Part shown: in pieces, positions 1 through 5,363 of the stretch | Layout: each line of letters starts with the position of its first letter | Position numbering within the stretch: the first letter of the stretch is position 1 | Source: CAYMAX01 sp964388595 | GTDB taxonomy: Bacteria; Bacteroidota; Bacteroidia; Bacteroidales; UBA932 | Length of the DNA stretch: 5,363 bases | Assembly: GCA_964388595.1 (NCBI GenBank) | Contig: CAYMAX010000083.1 | Span: 1-5,363, forward strand | Direction: 5' to 3' | Translations under genes and position numbers: made by a program | The notes under the pieces: model-generated | What the model saw: only the letters and a program-made list of their open reading frames with translations | Databases searched by the model: none | Told to the model about the DNA's origin: nothing

Positions 1-621
1 AAGCCCGAAGATGAGCTCAATTGTGGCGCATGCGGATACAATACATGCCGAGAAAAAGCTTGGGCCGTCATCAATGGATATGCAGACATAGAAGTTTGTC
101 TGCCATATATGCGTAAACAGGCTGAGAATCTCTCTTATGAGATTATTCAAAACAGTCCCGAAGGAGTCGTGCTTTTGGATACCGATATGAACATCATTGA
201 TATCAACAGAAAAGCCTGCCAACTTTTCGGCATAGAAGAGAACCATCTGAAAGGTCGTCCTGCAGTCGAATTTTTCAATCCTGCAGACTTCATGATAGCA
301 CTCACTGACAAACACAGTGTGGAGGTCAAAAAACTTTTCATTCCTCAGACCAAAGTCTATATCGACCTGACCATCACTCTCATATCTGACCACGGTGCAC
401 TTTTCGGTATTATGAAAGATGTCACCGATAAAGTCAATTATGACGAGCAGCTCAGTACTGTCAAGATGGAGACTCTCAATACCACCGATGAAGTCATCAA
501 GAAGCAGATGCGTGTGGCACAAGAGATAGCATCCCTGCTCGGTGAGACTACTGCTGAGACCAAAGTAGCCCTTTTGAAGCTGAAGAAAACACTTGAACAG
601 GAGAATAAGGGCAATGACTAG
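1..621 (+). CDS. Fes-PAS C-terminal part of a putative sensory [FeFe] hydrogenase (5'-truncated by the window edge)
   Basis: The frame is open from base 1 to TAG at 619-621, giving 206 residues; the true start lies upstream. Numbered from the window edge, residues 8-33 hold four cysteines (C8, C11, C16, C33) spaced CX2CX4CX16C, with 'CGACGYNTC', which fits the Fes-type [4Fe-4S] domain (PF04060). A PAS domain follows at about 45-145, from 'NSPEGVVLLDTDMNIIDIN' to 'GIMKDVTDK'. Residues 146-203 form a polar, probably coiled-coil helix. There is no membrane segment, so the protein is cytoplasmic. In known families, an Fes-PAS tail follows an H-cluster domain in putative sensory (group C) [FeFe] hydrogenases, some of which sit beside Ser/Thr phosphatases. 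The H-cluster part here would be upstream and is not visible. A role in sensing H2 or redox state and signalling to the adjacent phosphatase is inferred. The ATG at 109 lies between the Fes and PAS regions and is not taken as the start, because the open frame continues upstream with the cysteine motif. The end overlaps the next gene by 8 nt. The alternative is a non-hydrogenase Fes-PAS redox sensor. Confidence 0.85.
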   Translation, partial: KPEDELNCGACGYNTCREKAWAVINGYADIEVCLPYMRKQAENLSYEIIQNSPEGVVLLDTDMNIIDINRKACQLFGIEENHLKGRPAVEFFNPADFMIALTDKHSVEVKKLFIPQTKVYIDLTITLISDHGALFGIMKDVTDKVNYDEQLSTVKMETLNTTDEVIKKQMRVAQEIASLLGETTAETKVALLKLKKTLEQENKGND

Positions 622-1780
622 AGAACTGCGCATTGAATATGGATACACCTCGCTCAATCATGTCGGGGAGGAACTCTGCGGAGACAAAGTGGAGATGCAC
701 ATCAGTGATGACACTCTCACTTTAGTCCTTGCGGACGGACTTGGAAGCGGAGTCAAAGCCAATATCTTAGCTACACTCACATCCAAGATTCTCTGCACGA
801 TGATATCGGGAGGTGTCTCTATGAATGAATGTATAGAGACCATCATCCAGACACTTCCTGTTTGTAAAGAAAGGGGCATCGCCTACTCTACTTTCTCAGT
901 CATCCATATCAATTCTGAAGGTAAGGGTTCTCTCATCGAATTTGACAACCCTCAGGCTATCTTGTATCACGATGGTCACTGCATCGACATCGAGAGAAAT
1001 AAACTCACTATTTGCGATAAGACCATATATGAGAGCCCTCTGGCACTCGAGGACGGAGATATTGTCTTTCTCATGTCAGATGGCACTATCCACGCAGGCA
1101 TAGGGCAAATACTTAACTTCGGATGGGAAAGGCCACAGATTAAAACACATCTCGAGGATGTCCTCAATTCTGAGACTTCCGCCCGAAGTGCCGCATGTAT
1201 GCTGGCAGGAGCTTGCAACGATTTATATCTTGACAAACCCGGTGATGACACCACTGTAGCTGCCATAAGAATCCGCAAGAAATTGTCTGTTCACCTGATG
1301 GTAGGACCTCCCGTAGATAAGGGTAAGGACAATTTCTATGTCACCCAATTTCTCAACGACTGCGACAAGAAAGTGGTCTGCGGAGGCACAAGTTCGCAAA
1401 TCGTGGCACGAGAGACAGGCAAAACACTCACCACTGATTTTAATTTCCCCGACAGGGAAGTGCCTCCCATCGGGCACATTGACGGCATTGACCTTACCAC
1501 AGAAGGGGTCCTCACTCTCAGACGTCTTTTGGAACTATCCGAGAAATATCTCTCATCCACAGACCTATCTCCCAAAACCTACACCAAACAGGACGGAGCA
1601 TCCCTTCTGGCTCAGATACTTTTCGAAGAGGCAACAGATATCACTTTTTATGTGGGGCAAAGTATAAACGCTGCCCATCAAAGCCTCCCCATAGATATCA
1701 CTATGAAACTTAAACTTGTAGAATCATTGGCTGCCAATCTACGAAAGATGGGCAAGCAGGTAACCCTAAAATACGATTGA
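614..1780 (+). CDS. SpoIIE/PP2C-family serine/threonine phosphatase with an uncharacterised C-terminal domain
   Basis: This is a 388-residue soluble, cytoplasmic protein that should dephosphorylate Ser/Thr-phosphoproteins using two metal ions. The PP2C/SpoIIE motifs are present in order: 'EELCGDK' (about 19-25), 'ADGLGSG' with D41 (40-46), 'MSDG' with D156 (154-157) and 'GDDTTVAAI' with D211/D212 (210-218). All core metal-binding aspartates appear intact, so it is probably active. Residues 225-388 form an extra domain with 'GPPVDKG' and 'CGGTSSQIVARETGK' that I cannot assign. I see no kinase or anti-sigma domain. I chose the ATG at 614 because it overlaps the upstream stop by 8 nt, which suggests translational coupling, and GGAG (600-603) and AAGG (607-610) lie just upstream. 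An in-frame TTG at 593 would add seven residues. It sits between the Fes-PAS sensor gene and a catalytic hydrogenase gene. SpoIIE-like phosphatases in this position are known beside [FeFe] hydrogenases of Clostridia and Bacteroidetes. Control by the sensor is inferred, and the substrate is unknown. Confidence 0.9.
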   Translation: MTRELRIEYGYTSLNHVGEELCGDKVEMHISDDTLTLVLADGLGSGVKANILATLTSKILCTMISGGVSMNECIETIIQTLPVCKERGIAYSTFSVIHINSEGKGSLIEFDNPQAILYHDGHCIDIERNKLTICDKTIYESPLALEDGDIVFLMSDGTIHAGIGQILNFGWERPQIKTHLEDVLNSETSARSAACMLAGACNDLYLDKPGDDTTVAAIRIRKKLSVHLMVGPPVDKGKDNFYVTQFLNDCDKKVVCGGTSSQIVARETGKTLTTDFNFPDREVPPIGHIDGIDLTTEGVLTLRRLLELSEKYLSSTDLSPKTYTKQDGASLLAQILFEEATDITFYVGQSINAAHQSLPIDITMKLKLVESLAANLRKMGKQVTLKYD

Positions 1781-1785
1781 TAATT

Positions 1786-3225
1786 ATGAGAATTTTTGAC
1801 ACTAACGTCCAATTTATTAAATACCAAGTTCTTAAAGAGGTGATTCGCCGTGCCTACGAAGGCGGTCTTGACGAAGCATACACCGAAATACCCAAACTCA
1901 TAAGCCCGGGTCCCAAAGCGACTATGCGCTGCTGTATCTATAAAGAACGCGCCATCACCCAGGAACGTGTAAAAATGGCTATGGGTGGTCACCGTGATAA
2001 TCCCAATTCGGTGGAAGTCATAGACGTAGCTTGTGACGAATGTCCCATAGACGGCATGTATGTCACCCCCGCCTGCCGTGGTTGCATAGTGCACAAATGT
2101 AAAGAAGTATGTCCTCGCGGAGCCATCTCCATCATAGACAAAAAGTGCGTGATAGATAAAGAAAAATGTATAGAATGCGGCCTTTGCACCAAAGCCTGCC
2201 CCTACTCAGCCATCATACCTCAACATCGTCCCTGCGTGCAGAGTTGCAAAGTCAAAGCTCTCTCTGTCAATGAAGACAAAAAAGCAGTGATAGACAACGA
2301 TAAATGCGTCTCCTGCGGAGCCTGTGTCTATGCCTGCCCCTTCGGAGCCATCGTTGACAAATCTCTGATAATGGAAGTCATCAACATTCTCAAAGAATCA
2401 GAGAATAACACCAACTATAAAGTATATGCCGTCATAGCACCTGCCATAGTCAGCCAAATCCCATGGGGCAAAATATCACAAGTAGCCACAGCCATCAAGA
2501 AACTCGGATTTCATCAAGTAGTCGAAGCAGCTCTCGGTGCAGACATCACCCTCTACCACGAAGCCAACGAATGGAAAGAACGCAAGATTATGACCACCTC
2601 CTGCTGCCCCTCCTTCGTGATGTACATTGAGAAAAATTTCCCGAAACTCACACAGTTCATCTCCTCATCTCCATCACCCATGATAGAGACCGCCCAACTG
2701 ATAAAGAAATCTGACCCGACTGCCAAAGTAGTATTCATCGGCCCCTGCACCTCCAAAAAGCTCGAATACAAAAGGGCAAACACCCATGGCATGATAGACA
2801 GCGTACTCTCATTTGAAGAATTACAGGCCTTCGTAGATGCAAGAGGCATCGACACCTCCACCCTCGAAGAGTCCCAACTCGACAATGCCTCCTTCTATGG
2901 CCGTATCTTCGCCAAGTCAGGAGGAGTGACCAGAGGCGTGGCAGACGTAGCCGCCTCAATGGGCATCGAAGGGGTCAAACCATTGATTATGAACGGACTC
3001 ACCGAATGCAAAAAGAATCTCACCCTGCTCAACCTCGGCAAGATCGATGCCAACTTCTTCGAAGGAATGGCCTGTGAAGGGGGTTGCATCAACGGAGCCC
3101 TCTGTATCACCCACGGAGCCCACAACCTCGTCGACGTCGACAACTACGGCAATCAAGCCAAAGAAAAGACCATCGACAACTCCGTCAAACTCTACAAACT
3201 CTACCAAGGCAACGACCAGAAGTAA
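1786..3225 (+). CDS. Monomeric [FeFe] hydrogenase, group B type
   Basis: This 479-residue cytoplasmic enzyme catalyses 2H+ + 2e- <-> H2, probably with ferredoxin. The N-terminal part has an 'RCCIYKERAI' block (C49, C50), C83/C86, and ferredoxin-like cysteine sets at C97/C100/C105/C109, C128/C131/C134/C138 and C174/C177/C180/C184, plus C150/C154. The H-cluster domain (about 210-450) shows L1 'TTSCCPSF' (C273, C274), L2 'IGPCTSKKLE' (C321) and L3 'EGMACEGGCING' (C430, C434), so all four H-cluster ligands and the proton-shuttle cysteine C273 are kept. Compared from memory with Clostridium pasteurianum CpI, L1 has Phe for Trp and L2 has Gly for Met. The CpI N-terminal [2Fe-2S] domain is absent. 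The architecture and the N-terminal block fit group B enzymes of Bacteroides and Clostridia. The ATG at 1786 lies 5 nt after the phosphatase stop; an overlapping TTG at 1777 would add three residues. The HydE/F/G maturases, which it would need, are not in the window. Another hydrogenase subgroup is possible but less likely. Confidence 0.93.
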   Translation: MRIFDTNVQFIKYQVLKEVIRRAYEGGLDEAYTEIPKLISPGPKATMRCCIYKERAITQERVKMAMGGHRDNPNSVEVIDVACDECPIDGMYVTPACRGCIVHKCKEVCPRGAISIIDKKCVIDKEKCIECGLCTKACPYSAIIPQHRPCVQSCKVKALSVNEDKKAVIDNDKCVSCGACVYACPFGAIVDKSLIMEVINILKESENNTNYKVYAVIAPAIVSQIPWGKISQVATAIKKLGFHQVVEAALGADITLYHEANEWKERKIMTTSCCPSFVMYIEKNFPKLTQFISSSPSPMIETAQLIKKSDPTAKVVFIGPCTSKKLEYKRANTHGMIDSVLSFEELQAFVDARGIDTSTLEESQLDNASFYGRIFAKSGGVTRGVADVAASMGIEGVKPLIMNGLTECKKNLTLLNLGKIDANFFEGMACEGGCINGALCITHGAHNLVDVDNYGNQAKEKTIDNSVKLYKLYQGNDQK

Positions 3226-3241
3226 GGTTTCTGAAGAAGTA

Positions 3242-3272
3242 AAGCAGACGGCTTGCAAAAAAGCTACTGCTT
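3242..3272. terminator. Possible bidirectional hairpin between convergent genes
   Basis: An imperfect inverted repeat has an outer stem AAGCAG (3242-3247) / CTGCTT (3267-3272) and an inner stem GCTT (3251-3254) / AAGC (3261-3264). It lies 16 nt after the hydrogenase stop and overlaps the last codons of the convergent lipoprotein gene. On the minus strand it is followed by a pyrimidine-rich but broken T stretch; on the plus strand there is no real T tract. Its position suits a shared terminator, but the structure is weak. Confidence 0.35.
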
Positions 3273-3581
3273 AATAAAAGTTATCGAATCTCCATCATGA
3301 GTTAATGTCAGATAATCTCCACTGATGGTTCCTGCAATAGGTTTATTATTGGAAGAATATAGAACTACTCCCGGAGGATTATATTTGTAGGTAAAAGAGA
3401 GAGTTCCACCACCTTTCACCCACCATTCACCTGTACTGCCGTCAAAAAAACTGACATAACTATACACAACCGAAGAATTACCGGGGAATTCCCACCTGGT
3501 ACCTGATAATGATGACTCTTTAGAACAACTAGTTAAAATAAGCAATGTTCCAAGCACAACGATAGAAATAATTTTTTTCAT
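3264..3581 (-). CDS. Small secreted lipoprotein of unknown function
   Basis: This 105-residue protein begins 'MKKIISIVVLGTLLILTSC', a short basic N terminus and hydrophobic core ending in a lipobox with C19. It should be cleaved by signal peptidase II and anchored by lipid; C19 is followed by 'SKESS', a polar run seen in many Bacteroidota lipoproteins. The mature part (about 86 residues) is rich in Ser, Gly, Thr and aromatic residues and alternates in a way that suggests beta strands. 'LSGTRWEF' near its start resembles the opening strand of small lipocalin-like or META-like lipoproteins, but the match is too weak to name a family. It begins 24 nt after the stop of the upstream minus-strand gene, so it is probably the last gene of that operon. 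Its end lies 38 nt from the convergent hydrogenase gene. The lipoprotein assignment is firm; the function is unknown. Confidence 0.8.
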   Translation of the reverse strand: MKKIISIVVLGTLLILTSCSKESSLSGTRWEFPGNSSVVYSYVSFFDGSTGEWWVKGGGTLSFTYKYNPPGVVLYSSNNKPIAGTISGDYLTLTHDGDSITFIKQ

Positions 3582-3605
3582 AATTTAGAATGTTAAAAGT
3601 AGCCT

Positions 3606-4295
3606 TTAAAAAATAAGATTAAGTCCTATGCCTCCTGAGCCAGTGATCCCGACATTCAATGTGTATTTTTTATTATATTGTCCGTAATCATAGGTGTTTA
3701 GACATTTATTCAACAACTTCCCTGATTTTACTGAGAAAGATAAGCCTATGCCAAATGAAACGACTGAACCGGCCAAAAATGTCCCACCTATATACCACAA
3801 ACAAGGGTGAACGGGTAGAAATGCTTGGACACATATCATCGCAAGTCCTCCTCCAAACAAAGGCAAACCAACTGCTATACACAAGATCTTTGCCTGCTTA
3901 TTTAGCTTCATTGATAGGTCATAATCAGGTACTAATTCAGGATATTTAACATTCAGCATAGATCTGAATTCTTTGTAATCAATCTCTCCTTGGGAGAGCA
4001 TAGTTCTAGCACTTGGGCTCCCACCTATTTCCCCATATGTGGAATAATTATTTTTCTTCTTTTCCAGAAAAGAAGTTACTTCTCCATTTTCATAAATAAT
4101 AGAATTTATTTTTTCAATATCCAGAAGTATTGTTGGACCATTTTGATTATTATATTTTACATATTTTACTATCTCAAGGCCTACTTCAATAATTTTCGCC
4201 TCAACTTTGGTGTTATTTTTAAGGATAATAATATCCTGCGTATATGCATTTATGGAGAATGCACAAAAAAGTATTAAAAAAAATATCTTCTTCAT
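3606..4295 (-). CDS. Exported hypothetical protein with N-terminal beta domain and two hydrophobic segments (paralog 2)
   Basis: I do not recognise a functional family. The 229-residue product starts with a clear signal peptide, 'MKKIFFLILFCAFSINAYTQ', probably cut near residue 20. Residues 21-76 form a beta-rich domain starting 'DIIILKNNTKVEAKIIEV' and containing 'KYNNQNGP' and 'IYENGEVTSF'; similar 'D(I/V)I.LK.G..I.AK..EV' domains are widespread in secreted Bacteroidota proteins of unknown role. A charged linker (about 77-135) precedes two hydrophobic segments (about 137-160 and 167-187). The protein ends 'GSGGIGLNLIF', a strand with terminal Phe that could be an envelope or outer-membrane feature. 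It is a paralog of the gene just upstream on the minus strand: both share 'DIIIL', 'KYNNQ.GP', 'NGEVT.F', the paired hydrophobic segments and the end. Only 9 nt separate the two genes, so co-transcription is likely. Envelope location is inferred. Confidence 0.8.
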   Translation of the reverse strand: MKKIFFLILFCAFSINAYTQDIIILKNNTKVEAKIIEVGLEIVKYVKYNNQNGPTILLDIEKINSIIYENGEVTSFLEKKKNNYSTYGEIGGSPSARTMLSQGEIDYKEFRSMLNVKYPELVPDYDLSMKLNKQAKILCIAVGLPLFGGGLAMICVQAFLPVHPCLWYIGGTFLAGSVVSFGIGLSFSVKSGKLLNKCLNTYDYGQYNKKYTLNVGITGSGGIGLNLIF

Positions 4296-4304
4296 TTCGA
4301 TAAA

Positions 4305-5018
4305 TTAAAAGTTCAGCATTATTCCAACTCCTCCTGAATGTGTCACTCCAAAACTCATATTCATTGCATAACTCTGACGCACATTTCCACTGTTAAAATC
4401 ATTTACAAACGTCTTGATTAATGCAGTACCTGACTTATAAGAAGGAATAGAGCAAAGCATAAGGATACCACCTACAAGGCAGGTACCTGCTCCAGCATAC
4501 ACAACTGCCAAACTCCAACCCCACCACCATAATCCAGAAAGGGCACAAGTAGCTCCGAGAAGAAAAAAAGTGCCTCCACAACCCATAAGCCAATCATAAG
4601 TATTCATCTTAGCTACTCCTTCATCGAAAGTTTGTAAGAGTTCTGGCTTACTTTGACTAACCACATTTCTCATATCTTCAGAGCCAATTTTATAGCCGTT
4701 GTAGCGAAATGTCGTTGTACCTTTTTTCCATCTAAGAGGTTCTACTTGTTGGGTATCGTTATTCGATGTTTCTTTCTCAAAAGTAGTCACCTCACCATTT
4801 GCATAAAGTATGGAAGCAATTTTAGACAATTCCAAAATGAAGGATGGTCCTGTCTGATTGTTATATTTACAACACTTAATAGTACTTGAACTAACTTCAG
4901 TTACAATTGCTTCGATTTTACATTGATCTCTCAAAATAATAATGTCTTGAGCAAGAAGATCAGTGCTCAATAGCGCAAAAGTTTCGAGTGAAAAAAGAGA
5001 AAAAATAATTCTGTTCAA
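4305..5018 (-). CDS. Exported hypothetical protein, tandem paralog of its downstream neighbour (paralog 1, TTG start)
   Basis: This 237-residue protein has no recognised function. After a probable signal region (1-24, ending 'LLAQ' before 'DIIILRDQ') comes a beta-rich domain with 'KYNNQTGP' and 'LYANGEVTTF' (about 25-80), a polar linker, two hydrophobic segments (about 144-162 and 166-190, the second preceded by 'LWWWGW') and a C-terminal strand 'HSGGVGIMLNF'. The layout matches the gene 9 nt downstream, which points to tandem duplication followed by divergence. The start is uncertain: the only initiator-like codon before the signal region is TTG at 5018-5016, and an in-frame stop lies just upstream at 5033-5031. 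The signal peptide core contains Glu12 and Asp20, which is unusual. Either a TTG start with a poor signal is used, or the 5' end has been damaged. It is the first gene of the minus-strand set. I found no convincing Bacteroidetes -7/-33 promoter upstream. Confidence 0.72.
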   Translation of the reverse strand: MNRIIFSLFSLETFALLSTDLLAQDIIILRDQCKIEAIVTEVSSSTIKCCKYNNQTGPSFILELSKIASILYANGEVTTFEKETSNNDTQQVEPLRWKKGTTTFRYNGYKIGSEDMRNVVSQSKPELLQTFDEGVAKMNTYDWLMGCGGTFFLLGATCALSGLWWWGWSLAVVYAGAGTCLVGGILMLCSIPSYKSGTALIKTFVNDFNSGNVRQSYAMNMSFGVTHSGGVGIMLNF

Positions 5019-5363
5019 AATCTGAAATTTTTATAATAGTTTATGTAGTAAAGTTAAATAGTGCTATTCAAACTATTATGGTAAAATTTCGGCATTGTTA
5101 ACCTAAAATTTAACCATGTAACTATCATCTTTGTGTTACGCAATGCGTCTATTATTGAAAGAGCATCTCCACAAAAAGAGGAGATTTTTACCAATCAGTC
5201 ATCAACATCAAAACTTACTATTATAATCGATGCAAAATCAAATGGACAACCACTTTGGAAGACTGTTATCATTATAGAAACTCCTATCGGGCACATCATA
5301 TTTTTTAATCGACTTGCCGATAATGTCCATAAAATAACATAAAAACCCATAATCAAGATTGGC
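5019..5363. other. AT-rich stretch without a confident gene
   Basis: This stretch holds the leader of the minus-strand operon and then sequence with no clear gene. On the plus strand, 5133-5342 is open from GTG for 69 codons (it begins 'MLRNASIIERASPQ') but has no ATG start, no ribosome binding site and no recognisable motif. On the minus strand, 5363-5238 is open from the window edge for 41 codons ('FMDIIGKSIKKYDVPDRSF' lies within it) and could be the 3' end of a gene entering from the right. The two overlap, so at most one is likely to be real. No tRNA, insertion sequence end or long repeat was seen. Confidence 0.5.
5165..5189 (+). terminator. Weak terminator-like hairpin
   Basis: ATCTCC (5165-5170) pairs with GGAGAT (5180-5185) across a 9-nt A-rich loop, and the 3' arm runs into TTTTT (5185-5189). 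The stem is only six base pairs, and no plus-strand gene ending here can be seen. A chance structure in AT-rich DNA is quite possible. Confidence 0.2.

Noticed and set aside
1338..1667. 109-codon open frame on the plus strand inside the phosphatase gene
   Set aside because: It lies wholly within a gene with intact domain motifs, and its own product has no recognisable features.
3130..3141. Perfect 12-bp palindrome GTCGACGTCGAC
   Set aside because: It lies inside the hydrogenase coding region, encodes Val-Asp-Val-Asp in frame and shows no second copy, so a protein-binding site is not supported.
3047..3274. Thr/Ser-rich 75-codon open frame overlapping the end of the hydrogenase gene
   Set aside because: The low-complexity product comes from shifted reading of C-rich hydrogenase codons, including the essential L3 motif.
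3659..4277. Two plus-strand open frames (3659-3949 and 3990-4277) opposite the second paralog
   Set aside because: They are antisense to a gene with a clear signal peptide and a paralog, and their products look like random AT-rich translation.
5048..5056. Minus-strand TAACTTTAC as a -7 promoter box for the paralog operon
   Set aside because: It has one mismatch to TAnnTTTGY, and the nearest upstream TTTG is only 12 nt away, too close for the usual -33/-7 spacing.
5133..5342. 69-codon plus-strand open frame as a real gene
   Set aside because: It has a GTG start only, no ribosome binding signal, no recognisable domain, an internal hairpin and an overlapping minus-strand frame. It is described under the gene-free stretch instead.

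Overview
The window looks like a chromosomal segment from an anaerobic Bacteroidota bacterium, probably a fermentative Bacteroidales. This rests on an iron-sulfur hydrogenase operon without clear Shine-Dalgarno sites, a lipoprotein with a Bacteroidetes-style lipobox, and secreted proteins with an N-terminal 'DIIIL(K/R)' beta domain of a kind common in this phylum. The genus cannot be fixed from the sequence.

Region 1 (1-3225, plus strand) is a tight three-gene operon that continues upstream of the window. The first gene is present only as its last 206 codons: a four-cysteine Fe-S (Fes-type) motif, a PAS domain and a long helix. This is the C-terminal architecture of putative sensory (group C-type) [FeFe] hydrogenases. 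It overlaps by 8 nt a cytoplasmic SpoIIE/PP2C-type serine/threonine phosphatase with an extra C-terminal domain of unknown function. Five nt later comes a complete 479-residue monomeric [FeFe] hydrogenase of group B type. It carries several ferredoxin-like clusters, all H-cluster ligands, and equivalents of the known proton-relay residues. The natural reading is one module. The Fes-PAS protein senses H2 or redox state, the phosphatase relays the signal to an unknown phosphoprotein, and the hydrogenase does the H2 chemistry, probably with ferredoxin. The relay is inferred; the order and domain content are seen directly.

Region 2 (3264-5018, minus strand, convergent with region 1) is a more AT-rich, probably co-transcribed set of three envelope genes. 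Two are tandem paralogs: signal peptide, beta-rich N domain, two hydrophobic segments and a 'GG(V/I)G' C-terminal strand ending in Phe. The third is a small lipoprotein. None has an assignable function. The distal paralog has only a TTG start and a poor signal peptide.

Region 3 (5019-5363) is AT-rich and has no confident gene. It holds the leader of the minus-strand operon, a weak terminator-like hairpin and two competing short reading frames.
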